Positions 1 through 11,381 of a DNA stretch of 64,000 nt are shown piece after piece (the first letter of the stretch is position 1; every line of letters begins with the position of its first letter). This DNA is from Dolomedes plantarius (lineage: Eukaryota > Arthropoda > Arachnida > Araneae > Dolomedidae), in the NCBI GenBank assembly GCA_907164885.2, contig OU015493.1:64487477-64551476 (forward strand), read 5' to 3'. The translations under genes and the position numbers were made by a program. A model generated the notes under the pieces. It was not told the DNA's origin and made no database searches. It saw nothing but the letters and a program-made list of their open reading frames with translations.

Positions 1-376
1 AATTTGTATTTTATACAAATTCAGTTTATACATGAAACAATGTTTATTGAATTCGTTGCACATATAATTGGCTTTTACAGCAATAAGCATGCGTACTACT
101 TGTACGGAATGTATAAACACAGTTTTCAAGAACAATATATTTTTATACTCACGAACAGTAAGTCAAACCAGCAGTACTGCCATGTAAACTTCTGGCCCGC
201 TAAGCACTAGCGCAGGATAACACCTTTTCAACCTTAACAACAACTCCCTTCTTTATTAATGACGCTGCGTGGTATTTATACTAAGCGCGTGTGCCGAAAT
301 TAGCATATCTAAAGCAGCTTCTTTAACTCACTCAAAAGTTCGATTCTTGTGAATCGAATCTTGTGTATACCTTACA
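1..376 (-). repeat. LTR-like repeat, copy 1 (left end off window)
   Basis: On the minus strand it begins TGTAAGGT and carries TATAAATA about 100 bases in, as an LTR promoter would. It aligns along most of its length with 46696-47229 in the same orientation, which has a 5-bp flanking repeat. No internal retrotransposon coding lies next to it, so a solo LTR or a truncated LTR is the best reading. The far end is not fixed here because the window starts inside or next to it. No superfamily can be assigned from an LTR alone. Confidence 0.5.
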
Positions 377-390
377 ACTAGTACAGTTTT

Positions 391-598
391 TAATTGCTTA
401 AACATATCACTAGTGATCCTGCTCTATAATCTCTGTTGTGTATTGTGGGATTGCTATATTCATTCCGACATTCCACATTAACTAGCACTATATTTAATTG
501 CTTAAACATATCACTAGTGATCCTGCTCTATAATCTATGTTGTGTATTGCGGGATTGCTATATTCATTCCGATATTCCACATTAACTAGCATTATATT
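391..598. repeat. 104-bp direct tandem duplication
   Basis: Two head-to-tail copies, 391-494 and 495-598, differ at only a few bases. A third copy begins at about 599 and is lost after roughly ten bases. It directly follows the LTR-like repeat. No coding. Confidence 0.85.
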
Positions 599-1080
599 TA
601 GTTGCTTATTCAGCTAAATGTTGCATGGGATAGGGTATGTTGGTTTGAAGACTCAAAAGAAGAATAAAAAGGGACTATGTTTATATTGCATTACGTTTAC
701 TAGAAAACTTCTGCCGAATGGTTGTCACCTGCGTATGGATTCTTTTGTTCTGCTAATATTAAGACATTTCATGAATTATAGAGAATGAATTTTCATTTCA
801 TATGTACTATGAATGAACTATGCTAATCATATATGGAGGACTCTGTGTAAAAATGGACCAAGTGCCCTATTTGAACTTTTCGTACCAATACTACCATGAT
901 ACAGTAGAATAGTCCTATGTTGTTATGCAACAGTGCACCAAGGTCGTTTTATAAATTTTAACCATCAGATGGCAACAGTTTTTGTATCACTGAAAATAAC
1001 TGATTTCATTTCAGAGCTATATTGGGCAAAGTCCATTTCCTCAGTTGTGAACTATAACATGCATCAGAGAGTGTATTCTG
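599..1080. other. unassigned AT-rich DNA
   Basis: I see no reading frame, repeat or RNA gene in this stretch. Confidence 0.5.
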
Positions 1081-1096
1081 AAATTTAATTTATTTT

Positions 1097-1383
1097 TTTT
1101 TGGCTAATGTTCCTGGGGGATGACGACATTACACCCCAGTCCTGTGTACATATGAACACAAGGAAATAGAAACAGACAAATGACACAATCACAGAAGAAT
1201 TTTATTGACAAACGATGACACCGGCGATGGACGATGGTTTGCAGCTCTCCTTTCTAGACGAGGCTCCATTTGCAGGCGGAAGACTGACCGGTTCCCCAGA
1301 ATACAGCCAAGTCTTATGCGGGAATCGAACCCGCACCCCGGCGTGACAGGCTGATGCTCTAACCACTTAGCCACCGGGCGACA
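1097..1383 (-). mobile_element. tRNA-derived SINE with 16-bp target-site duplication
   Basis: Read on the minus strand, the 5' head (about 1310-1382) is tRNA-like. It has an A box (TGGCTAAGTGGTTAGAGC), an anticodon-loop stretch CTGTCAC as in tRNA-Asp, and a B box (GGGTTCGATTCCC). The acceptor ends do not pair and the anticodon stem has a mismatch, so it is not a working tRNA. An unrelated body follows, ending in an A-rich tail (the T run at about 1091). The direct repeat AAATTTAATTTATTTT flanks it at 1081-1096 and 1384-1399. A 61-codon open frame at 1189-1374 is only SINE sequence. Confidence 0.85.
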
Positions 1384-1659
1384 AAATTTAATTTATTTTA
1401 CTGTACTGTTTTGTACGTATTTTAAAGTACCCTTAAGAGATACTAAGACTTCATAAGAATGTCATCAGAAAAAAAATGCACAAACTTAGAGAAACATAAT
1501 TTTATTTTTCCACTCATGCACTAGTTAAAAAAGAAATTTAAAAATGGCCCTTACTTTGCTGAAACTAGCTCAAGACCCCGACATGCATGTAGAAATAATA
1601 TATCTTAAATTCTTGGTGTCTTGACATTCAGACCTGCTAAATGATGTTGAATTTGGTAT

Positions 1660-1977
1660 CATTGAAAAAGCAAGCCGGAAACAACAATATTTCTATGTGC
1701 CAGAGAGGGTTGGATCCAAATAGTAAAATCTGCTAAGAAGAAGCAGCCTTATTTCAAAGTAGTTTCAATGCCTAGAAATGAGTTCTTGAGCACCAAGGCT
1801 TTGCAAAATCCTGTGAACAACAGACAAAAGGACAAAGAGGGGCATCCTTTCAACTGGTTGAAGATACGCTGGCTGAGATTTGAAAAGGGCTTACCCTTTA
1901 CAATTCGTTTCAAGAAAACTTTTAACGATCTCGTTACTTCTTTACGAGAAATGAATTTTCGTAAAAAAGGGGAATAG
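1660..1977 (+). pseudogene. fragment of an unrecognised protein-coding repeat
   Basis: A frame from about 1702, shifted relative to a short coding-like stretch just upstream, runs in phase into the open frame 1768-1977. The peptide is lysine- and tryptophan-rich (for example NWLKIRWLRFEKG) and has the texture of real protein. At least one frameshift near 1702 breaks it, and no methionine-led gene structure surrounds it. I do not recognise the family with confidence; it could come from a repeated element gene or a decayed host exon. Confidence 0.3.
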
Positions 1978-4466
1978 GAAGAACTGTAAAGTCTTTACAA
2001 ATGTGCAACAAGATTATCTCTACCAGTCACGCAGATCTGTGAATCTTTTTGTTTCGGCCTCGATCGCAGTATTTTCAGGAGATTACCATTCGGGTCATTT
2101 CATATATATATATAGATAATATGCTTTAGAATAGTCTAGAGTCTATACTAGAGCATTGGGTGTACCTCCATCGTCTGACTTTTTTCTGTTAGTTGACTTT
2201 CTACAGTTTTGGGCCTTCTAATAAAAAGTAAAACATCACTACAGCATAGACATTAGTAGATTTACATTAAATGTCACAGGATAGGCTGTTCTTGGCTTTT
2301 GGACACATGTGCTGATTAATTAAATAGAACACACTACTAGGTACTTTACTACTTGATATTTTTTTTCCAACGAACATCGCTAAATTTTTTGGCTCGCTCG
2401 TACTTTCTCATAAAAATCAGCCTGCAAACGAGAACATTCTTTCAACACCCGAACAATGAACGACAAACTAAAAACGTAAAAGTTTTAACGAAGATATTAA
2501 TAATACCCCCCTTTTGCGACAAGCGTATGCAATCCACCGGAGAAAACTTTTCGCTTTTTCCTGAGATAAAATCCAGCCGACGCCCACATCAGTAACATCT
2601 GCTTGGACGCACATTTGGCAGGAATCGGGACGATAATTTATCATAATAAAATCAAAATAGAAGAATTCTTGCGGCGTTGAACTTCTAACCGCTCGCCTTA
2701 CATCGACCCGAAACAGACGTTTCCATTTACCAGGGGACTTCCGAGGCAGTCTCTACAAACAAAATTTTGGGAATTCTTAATTTTCTGAAAATGTTTACGA
2801 GAAGTGACATTCGTTGTTTGAATGATAGATTCGAAGAATTTAACCTGAATTACGCCATAATTTGATTCATTTCTACTTTGATAAACTGTTGAAGGGAAGA
2901 GTAAAGCAAGTAAAATATAAGGCTCTCAAGTCTAATAGAAAATAATAAGATAGGGAAAAGAAGTAAGATTTGGAAGGAACAAAGCCTCATAAAGAAAAAG
3001 GGTGGTAAAGGTTGATAATGAGAAAATAAGGAACTGTGTGTACCAGCACACGCTCTGCCCTCGTTGTTAAACTTAGAGTCAAATGTATAAACATTTAACT
3101 ATTCGCTGGTTGGATAACGTTCTTCAATTGTATCCATGGCTATGGAAAATATAATTTCTGGGTCACAGTCTGATTTCATTATATAGGTTCACAAAGATCT
3201 ATAATTATATTACAAATCTCAGCAGGATTTCAGGGCAGAAACAGAGATGCTGGTTCGAAGTGCAGTTCATATTTCAATTTGATGTAAGGTACGTTTTTCT
3301 AGAGATTCGCAGAGTATAATAAATGATGCCGTTTCAAATAATTATGCACAAACAAAATACTAATTTTTTGGACGTTACGACCAGATAACCAGATTACATT
3401 TTCATTTCTCAAACTCTTTACAAAAATATGTAGAGTTTCATTAACTGTAATCCAGTACAACAAAAATCAGTTCCAAAAGAATCATATTGTTTGTTAAGGT
3501 GCGGTACGTCTGATGTGAATGAAACGGGTTTCTTTAAGATCTGAACAGGGATTGCCGAATTAAAAATGTAATTAAATCTGTACTTTCGCTTCAGTACCAG
3601 TTGGAATTTTTTAAAGTTTGCCCACTTTTTTAATGGCTTCTTGAGAAAACGTTGCCACCCACGATTATTATCTAAAAAAATTCAAGAATGTTTCCAGATT
3701 TGGTGAGCAACCACCCTACAAGGTGATAATAACATTAAAATTAGTTTATGGAAGGTACAAGTATTTCAAATCCCATTCTTGGTAAATTTGTCCGTAAGTT
3801 AGACAGTAAAAAGTTTTATTTCAAATTATATCTGCAGACTGATGGCTGCTTAAAAATCTATATCTAACGATAAAATTATTTTAATTTTATAAAACTATTC
3901 TAGGCTCTAGGATAAGGGAAAAAGAGGAAATGATCTAGTATTTTTTGAAGAGGGAAGGCCGACCAAGTATGTCAGCCACAAAATTCTTCGATCTCATAAA
4001 AGTTACGCTACTGATTAAAATAATCAGAAATATGTTACTTTAATTCTTACATTATGAACACCACTAACATAACGAAGTATTAAATTGAATAATCTCAAAA
4101 AAAAACATTCGTTTCCGAGTATTATTGAAATATACTTGAATTCTTCATAGCCTATAAATAGAAGATGAACCGAAATGTTTCCGCTCGTTTAATTAATTTT
4201 AAAACCGACCACTATCCTGATACTCCTTCTTTAATGTAAACAATTAAACGTGATCTGAAACCATAAACTATATAAATACTGTTTCCAATTACTCGCCGAC
4301 CGGACAAAAATATAAGTTTATAAAATTTTTGGGTAAAGGAAATTTCTCAAACATAAGTTTTCTGATACTTATATTATTAAGCTGACTGCTACGCAAGGCT
4401 TTACATCTGGCCGGTCAAACCCACGGCCCTAGACACCTAGTAATGCAGCCCCAGAAGATCGTAAAC
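1978..4466. other. unassigned AT-rich DNA
   Basis: Only a short (TA)n run near 2103-2116 and small random open frames are visible. I find no terminal inverted repeats, RNA genes or convincing exons. Confidence 0.5.
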
Positions 4467-4892
4467 TTAAGGCTGCTGTGTACTAACCCTATTGGATTCT
4501 CTCACCTCAATGTTATCCTATGGAGAAAATTTGTCGACTATTTACAGCTACATAAATGCTGATAATCCCATAAAAATGGCATTTTCAGATAGCCTAAACT
4601 TTTCTGCACCTTGCAACAGGATTCATTTTATAAATTTCGTCCACCAAAGGCATTTATGAGCGTTTAAAATACACTATACCTGATTTTCCCCGAACAATTT
4701 AAATTTAAAAATATTATTTGCATTTTTTAAAAAAGGAGAAAATGTCCCAAGTTGTAAAAAATTTTTCTCTATTACAGAGTACAATTTAAAAAAAAATCTT
4801 TCAATCCTAGTCAGCAATCCTTGGACACATTTTCTCCAAAGGTTAACATTGAGGTGAGAGAATCCAATAAGGTTAGTACACAGCAGCCTTAA
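4467..4892. mobile_element. TTAA-flanked MITE (piggyBac-type), copy A
   Basis: About 418 bp (4471-4888) bounded by TTAA on both sides. The inverted termini begin GGCTGCTGTGTACTAACC and extend about 50 bp, including ACCTCAATGTTA and its complement. The interior is non-coding. Three more copies occur at 27653, 30298 and 53036. The TTAA target is the signature of piggyBac-type transposases; that assignment is inference because no transposase is present. Confidence 0.85.
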
Positions 4893-6718
4893 TGAGAACT
4901 ATCGTGCAAGGGAAAAATATCCTTCTCTTCCCAATGATTCCCTATTCATGTCAACACTTTTTGGTCCCTCTACCTACATTATTGTGAGCACAGATTTTCA
5001 AAGATGAAACCCCCGTGTAAAATTAGATCAAAAGTTTCTAATGCGCACCTTATGGGGGATGCTGTTAGTTCAGTGTTTTTCTTATTCTTTATTCTTGTTA
5101 ATATGTCACTTTAAGTACACAATAACTTTTGATTATGGGTTCCCACATAATTTGCTTTATTTTACATAATATTTACACGCATGAATTGAGTACAGTTCGG
5201 TGCTAATCCTTGCTCCTGCGTTTCGCTTCGAATCTGCATCTGAATGTCCGGTCGGGGTTACAACGCTATAGAATGGCAGCGCCATCTAGCATAACAATTT
5301 CCCACACACCTTAATTCAATGAGAATTGCAACCATTTCCATAGAACCAGACATTGATTCATTAATTTCACGAAAACAAGGTCAAATATATCCCACTAGTT
5401 TATATTTACGTTGTCCTCTTCTTTTATACAGAAGCTTGTGACTTTCATGCATTAACTACATTGTATATTTTATATACGGGACAAGACAATGCCTCTTCAG
5501 TCAATGTGGTCTCAGGCAAACCAAAAAGTTTGTCACTCATGCTTTGGACCTTAAAACTTTCAAAGTATGTTCAATCATCGAGAGCGATTTTTCGTAAATG
5601 GGGTGAGCAGGAACTGTTTCGGTTTTTCTCCTACAAAAATACTCTCTGAAGAAGACTATTTCACGGTTTTGGTTCAGAGAATTTTGTTCGATAAAAATGG
5701 ATGTGAAATGTTAGATTACTTCTTAGAAAAGTTTGCTGTGGTTGAAGATCGGTTAGAGGACGTATAGAGGTGAAATAGTTATAGAGTTGAAAAGTGGTGG
5801 TTTCTGAATGTTGTTACGCATGTAACACTGTCAGGTATGAAGATTGTTATATACTGATAGGTTTTTTTTTATGAGTCTCAAAATCCAACCATTATTCATG
5901 GGTTGTGAGCTGTCCAAGCAAATTCAAAATACTTAAACGAAATGAAAAATATTTTGTTTTTCTGAAGAAAAAAAAACTCTCCATTTTGGTACAGTAATTT
6001 TACGAATTACGTGTGTTTTTCATAGCTCAAGAACTGAAATAAATTTTTAGTTATTATTTTGAAAAATAGTAGCTTCTGTGTCTTCATCAAAAAATGCCTT
6101 TCTGTTTGATTTGAAAAATATTTGAGCATTTTCCCCCTTGGCATTGAGACATATTACCGCATCTTTTCTTTCTACAGATGAGAGTTTTTTACCGTAAAAT
6201 AAAGATTCCACTTACAGCCGATGGATAACAAGCTGAAAGAAAAAATAAATCAGCTTCCTTCATTATAAAAATAAATTTACAGCACAGTTCCTACTTAATG
6301 AGGGAGATGCAGTGACTCCGATCTTATACAGAGTTTAGAACTTTACCTTTTTCAAGAAATAATACCGGAGGACAGATAACTGGAAACTCGCAAAGGATAT
6401 TGAGAAAAATAAAAAGAGAAATTAAGTATCTTCAATTCCTTGAATATCCTCTACTAATAATTCAGTGGTGGAAATTAACTTCCAACTAGTTGGTACCCGT
6501 CAGAATATGACGGCTGGATAGGAAATAAATGTACTAATACACAAATTATACATCATTGCCAATGTTGAAAATCATAATATTAATGAAAGAGAAATGCACT
6601 TAAAAAGATTTACATTGAATCCAATAAAATGAAATACTTAATTAAAAATAAAAATGGCAGAAAGAGAGCTAGAAAGATTCCTCGAAATAAACATATTAAC
6701 GTATTTAGGTGGCCTCGA
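4893..6718. other. unassigned AT-rich DNA
   Basis: Two overlapping open frames of about 65 codons at 5461-5767 resemble no family I know and lack supporting structure. Nothing else was recognised. Confidence 0.45.
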
Positions 6719-6835
6719 GCTTACTAAGTATCTAAAGCCAGATTTAAACATGTCACTGGGCATAAATTAATGTGTTTATGATGTCTCATGCTTAGTGAGT
6801 ACCTAAAGCCAGATTTAAACATGTCACTGAGCATG
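6719..6835. repeat. 71-bp direct duplication
   Basis: The segment beginning GCTTA at 6719 recurs at 6790. About 45 bases, including CCAGATTTAAACATGTCACT, are almost unchanged. Confidence 0.75.
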
Positions 6836-7280
6836 CGCAGAAAGCAATTTTTAATTGTAAATTACCATTCATTAATAGAAATTGCGGTTACAGAAACCAA
6901 ATTTGACACATCTGTAGATTAAAATTTTCGTTTTAGGCCAAAATGAAGTAACTTGATGCAATAGTTTTCTTTCACGGACTGCCCCAAAAATCGGCTTAGC
7001 AACTTAAAAATATAGATTTACTCAGCAACAGATACGCAGGTAGTTTTATAACAAATGTTTACTCCACCTCGTGAAAACGGTAGAAGAGCCAGAGTTTTCA
7101 GAAACGTCGTAATTTAAACAGAATCACATTCTATAACTACTTGGGCATTTTTTTAATGTAATCATGAACCACTGCATAATATCGTCCTCCACCTTAATTA
7201 ATTTTTTTGCGCTCTTTATTCAAAAAATAAAATTTATTTCATTCGTATAAATGGCAATGAGGCTTATGTTACCTATAAAG
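6836..7280. other. unassigned AT-rich DNA
   Basis: No gene or repeat structure recognised. Confidence 0.45.
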
Positions 7281-7369
7281 TACAAGGTGTCTCAAAAAAC
7301 CTTGACGCATTTAAAAAAATCATACAAATAAAGTTCACATATTAGAGTTTTTTTAGTACAGACAATGAA

Positions 7370-7710
7370 TTTCAATAAGTGCAACTTTTGTGGCACGAAG
7401 AACATCTAGTTGGTAATCCATCTCAGCCTATCTGCGTTCCAAAATGGATTCTATAACACATGAAATTGCAGCAATTATGCGTCTCTTCAGTTCTTCAACG
7501 CTATAACCGGTTATCAAGGACACTTCCCGTTTCCAGAATCATTTTATAATAAGCTAAAATGTTTTTCCGACATAGAGGATATTTTCCAAATTCCGTTACA
7601 TTTGCGTAACAGATTCCGTTTAGCAATGCCAGCGGACACATAATGCTTTCTATGATGGAGCAGCCATTTTACAACATACGCTTTCACGGAACAACTACCG
7701 CTCCCTGTTA
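7370..7710 (-). pseudogene. mariner-type transposase, internally deleted remnant
   Basis: On the minus strand a short N-terminal-like stretch near 7560-7700 is followed directly by the end of the protein. A frame reads VEELKRRIIAAI, then an in-frame stop, then AEMDYQLDV. This matches the C-terminal block of the better-preserved fragment at 38636-38822 (VEELKKRISAAL ... EMEYRLD). The catalytic core is missing and several stops and shifts are present, so it cannot act. Confidence 0.55.
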
Positions 7711-8046
7711 AATTTTTTTTAACACGGAAAAAAACTCTAATATATACGGTAACCCACCTGTGACTTTCCAGTTCTTACCTTGTTTGCTTATCTATATATA
7801 TAAAACAGTTCCGTAACTGACTCACTGACTGACTGACATATAAAGCACAGACCAAACCGCTCGACTTAAAGAGCTGAAATTTTGCATGGCGATTCTTCTT
7901 ATAGTGTAGGGGTGCACTAAGAAAGATTTAAAAAAAATTCTTCTTAGATTTTTTAAATTAAATTTTGAAGCTGTTTTTGAAACTTTTTTAAATTTGCATT
8001 AAACATACATAATAACATACAAATCAATTTCATACATTGACCACTG

Positions 8047-8050
<4 letters not shown>

Positions 8051-8090
<40 letters not shown>
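8051..8090. repeat. (AT)n microsatellite, Helitron interior
   Basis: Pure TA dinucleotides directly before the Tigger left end. It continues at 9686-9734 after the Tigger. Confidence 0.9.
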
Positions 8091-8094
<4 letters not shown>

Positions 8095-8495
8095 TACAAA
8101 TCGTTTATAAGAACATCCAGGGGATTATAAAAACTGGTTCTTATAATCGATAGTTTTTATAACCGATAGATAACTTAAAACTGCTGGAAATTCTAAATTC
8201 ATTGTCACATAATTTCTATTTACACCTGAAACATGAGGTTCAAAAAATTATTAAAAGGTTCAAGTTCAATCAGGGAAAAACACACCGCTCATTTTCATAT
8301 AACTAGGTATTTTTGAACTTTTTCAAATACATAGTTCTAAAAACGTTAAAATGAAAAATGAATAAAATTATCTAGCTATTATGAATGTACATACATAATG
8401 CAATATTTTGTTTTTACATGTTTATTCGTTTTCTGAAAAATAGTCAGTAATATTTGTTTGTTAATTTTTTTTTTTTTAATAAAAATAATTTTTGG

Positions 8496-9410
8496 TTATC
8501 GCGACAAGTTCGCGACAGCTTTTTTTATCATATCCTTCACAGAATCGTCATTGCTAGCTAAAAATTTATTTAAAGTATTGATTTCTGAAAACATTTCTTT
8601 TAAACTCGAACAAGGAAACTCGTTCAACAAATCTTCTGAACTGGCACTGTCGTCAATATCATTATCTCTGCTAGAAATCTCTGCATTTACGCCTGCAACA
8701 ATATCTTCATCCGTTACATTCCTTTGAGTTGCAAGAGCCAAATCTATGTCTTCATATTCCTGAAGTGAATCTTGTTCAATTGGCAATCTCGAACCAAGTC
8801 TTGAAGCGTTTCATCTCTATCGTCTTGAGTTTAAAAAATGGGAGGATATTCAACCCTAAGAAAACCAACATGCAGGAAACAATTCGAATTTTTTTTTAAT
8901 GAAGATTGAAGATTTCATGGTCTTCATAACCTTCTCTTAACATAGTCCAAACGATTTTAAGCGAGTTATCAGAAATTCCTGCTGGCACGGCGGCCAGTTG
9001 ATGGCCGAATGGCTAGGGCGCTGACATTCGGTTCAGATCCTGTGGGTTCGAGTCTCACTGTTGGCATGGCTGTTTGTAGCCGTTCGCAATCGGATTTAAA
9101 CTGTAGGTCCTGGTCTAATTAGCCCTCGTGTAGCAAAAAGTTGACCGTAGCTCTCCAAACCAAACCAAACTAAACCTGGTGGCACGGGTTTCGACTCTCC
9201 ACTGATTCTTCTGAGCACAATAGAATACTTCTCGAGAAATCTCTGGATCCACGAAGTTCGACAAACGAAATCATGTTTTTTAAAGAGTTTCCCAAATTCA
9301 TTTGTTTTCGATTGAAAAATCGTCCCGATAAGGAAAATGTTGGCACTCCTATAAATCTTAAACCAATGCAAAAGGGCTTCTTCTATGTCAGCATGTGGAC
9401 TTTTTCGAAG
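8496..9410 (-). pseudogene. Tigger/pogo transposase (CENP-B-like), DDE core deleted
   Basis: The minus-strand frame at 9096-9371 encodes a CENP-B-type HTH region, visible as NEFGKLFKKHDF, SWIQRFLEKYSIV and SGESKPV. These are typical of the second DNA-binding domain of pogo transposases. After the SINE, frames at 8790-8990 (frameshifted) and 8496-8786 give the family's C-terminal acidic tail, including LATQRNVTDEDIV. The DDE catalytic domain that should lie between is missing, so this copy is inactive. The family's full protein is usually about 500-600 residues. Confidence 0.75.
8993..9177 (+). mobile_element. tRNA-derived SINE (family S2), copy 1
   Basis: A tRNA-like head has the A box TGGCCGAATGGCTAGGGCG and B box GGGTTCGAGTCTC. 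A body including GTCTAATTAGCCCTCGTGTA and an A/C-rich AAACCAAACC tail follow. It is the same family and orientation as 31761-31935, and lies inside the Tigger element. Confidence 0.8.
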
Positions 9411-9682
9411 TTTCTTAATTTTAGTCCGTTTTTTTCGATAAAAGATGGATAAAATAGTTGAAGAACAACGTGCTACTACTTCCCAATTAACATATTCTTA
9501 TAAGCTATTTATTTTTTCAGAAACAAATTAATTTTATTTCCCTAAAAGCGATATTTTCTTATTAAGGATGTTATAACCGGATTTTATATCCATCATTACA
9601 CATGAGAATTGGCCGGGAACTAATAATTCAGTTCTTTTAAGCGATATGTTTTTATAACTGGTGTTCCTATAGACAGTTTATG

Positions 9683-9685
<3 letters not shown>

Positions 9686-9734
<49 letters not shown>
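9686..9734. repeat. (TA)n microsatellite between Tigger and Tc1
   Basis: Uninterrupted TA dinucleotides. It supplied TA targets to the transposons on both sides. Confidence 0.9.
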
Positions 9735-9736
<2 letters not shown>

Positions 9737-11244
9737 TGCTCAAAACAATTAGGGGAGCACATGGTTTTAACGAAATTACACAAATGCTTACACCGATCAC
9801 CGATAGGTAACATAAAATAAATCATCCATAATTTAAAGCCTAGCAGGAAACAGAAGAAGAAAACTTCATATGCAAATCAAAGTTCATGACGTCAAAAACC
9901 AGAAAAAAATCATAAGGGCGGAAATTGGGACGTTGCAGAAACGTCTGTTTCACTGCCTTAACTGTGAAATTCGATTGCTCAGTTATTCTTTTTGAGAAAA
10001 GGTGACTTGAAAATGTCTCAACAACGTGATTTACCGGAATCCATGGCATGGCGTATTATAGGCAGACTTGAATCCGGGCAAACACAACGTGTAGTTGCAA
10101 GGCTGTGGAATCGATTCCAAGAAACAGGGAATGTTGGACATCGACCAGGGCAAGGTCGGCCACGCGCCACTACAGCAACTGATGACCGGTATATGCTGTT
10201 AACAGCTCGTCGAAACAGAACAGACTCAGCTGCAAAGACAGTTGCTCTTGGCAACAGGACGAAGGGTGTCCAGCCAAAAAGTACGTAATAGGCTTCATCA
10301 AGGAGGTCTCTATGCACGTAGGCCAAAGGTCTGCATTCCGTTGACCTCACGCCACCGTGCGACCCGAAGAAGATGAGCTGCTGAACATCGAGATTGGGAG
10401 TAACATGATTGGAGCCAAGTGCTGTTTACAGACGAGTCCCGATTCAGTCTGGAGTGTGACACCCGACGTGTTTTGGTATGGAGGGAAAGGGACACTCGAA
10501 ATAACCCCACATTCGTTCGTGAAAGGTCACAATACAGACGAGCTGGTTTTACGGTATGGGGTGGAATCAGCATAGGTGGACGCACGGACCTGCATATCAT
10601 TCGGAATGGCACTTTGGCGGCCCTAAGGTATGCAGACGAGATACTGAGACCCCATGTCATACCTTTCGCTGCAGCCATTGGAGATTCCTTTGTTTTCCAG
10701 CATGATAATGCCAGACCGCATACAGCTCGTCTTGTGGAGAACATGCTTGAAGCTGAAACAATATAGCGTATGGAATGGCCAGCGTGCTCTTCTGACCTGA
10801 ATCCAATCGATCATGTTTGAGACATGCTCGGACGACACATTGATACGAGCCCAAGGCCTCGTTTTACTCTCCGAGACTTGGAGATTGCACTTCTTGAGGA
10901 GTGAAACAGTATTCCCCAAAGTATTATCGATAACATCATCGCATCCATGGAAAACAGGTGTGCAGCAGTCTTAGCTGTTCGAGGAGACCACACGCCATAT
11001 TAAAAATCTTGCATCATTTCTAAACAATACCTTTTTTTTATCGTTTACATATAACCAAACTGTTGCCCTAAATCATCTTTTCATGTTTTTTCCATATTTT
11101 CAAAGAATTAAAGCCTAATTACAATTTTTTACGTCTTTTTTTCTGTATTGCGCATTCAGTACTATCCATTTTATGCCAATACGTGGCTGTTTCGTACTGT
11201 TTTCTTAACTTATTTGCTTGCTCCCCTAATTTTTTAAGCAGTGT
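9735..11244 (+). mobile_element. Tc1-type transposon, decayed
   Basis: The inverted ends are ACTGCTCAAAACAATTAGGG at 9735 and, inward from about 11243, ACTGCTTAAAAAATTAGGGG. (AT)n tracts of the host Helitron flank both. About 1.5 kb, the usual Tc1 size, with one transposase pseudogene inside. Confidence 0.85.
10013..11003 (+). pseudogene. Tc1-type transposase (DD34E group), frameshifted
   Basis: The start MSQQRDLPESM at 10013 opens a paired HTH region followed by the GRPR-type hook (GQGRPRATT, about 10149). About ten residues are missing from the first HTH, before LWNRFQETGNV. A frameshift near 10260 moves the reading to the frame of 10419-10766, which holds the first catalytic Asp (FTDESRF), WGGIS, and the second (QHDNARPH). 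The third catalytic block reads SSDLNPIDH, Asp where this group has Glu, with 34 residues between. In-frame stops occur at 10764, about 10818 and about 10902. The family C-terminus AVLAVRGDHTPY ends at TAA 11001-11003. Catalytically dead. Confidence 0.88.
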
Positions 11245-11381
11245 GTATATATATTGGCATTAATTGCATACATTGACCGTTGAATTTAATTTGAATGTAT
11301 TCCGTAGCGAACCACGGGAATTCAGCTAGTTTTTGTATAAATTTTTAAACTGTGTCAAGTTTTTTTTTTTGATACACCCTT

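Larger units (their letters stand above)
8092..9685 (-). mobile_element. Tigger/pogo-type transposon, defective
   Basis: The termini are CAGTACAAATCGTTTATAAG at 8092 and, inward from 9685, CAGCATAAACTGTCTATAGG, each next to TA. An imperfect inverted match continues (GAACATCCAG against GAACACCAG). It contains transposase pieces on the minus strand and a SINE at 8993-9177. About 1.6 kb in all. Confidence 0.75.
7791..11329 (+). mobile_element. non-autonomous Helitron carrying nested insertions
   Basis: It starts TCTATATATATAAAACAG after an A (7790), ends TTCAGCTAG at 11329 and is followed by T, so it fits Helitron insertion between A and T. Its sequence matches the three tandem copies at 49438-51460: GTAACTGACTCACTGACTG near the 5' end, GCATGGCGATTCTTC inside, and CCGTAGCGAA just before the 3' end. 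Stripped of insertions it is about 350-400 bp plus an expanded (AT)n. A Tigger and a Tc1 element both sit in that (AT)n. Confidence 0.8.
7283..11381 (-). mobile_element. mariner-type transposon remnant, split by a Helitron
   Basis: The left end at 7283 reads CAAGGTGTCTCAAAAAA after TA. The right end, read inward from 11381, is AAGGGTGTATCAAAAAA, also next to TA. These ends are typical of IS630-Tc1-mariner elements. The element's own sequence is 7283-7790 plus 11330-11381, about 560 bp. The Helitron at 7791-11329 separates the two parts. Most of the transposase is already deleted. Confidence 0.65.

Noticed and set aside
1310..1382. tRNA-Asp gene on the minus strand
   Set aside because: The acceptor ends do not pair, the anticodon stem is mismatched, and it is the head of a SINE with a target duplication.
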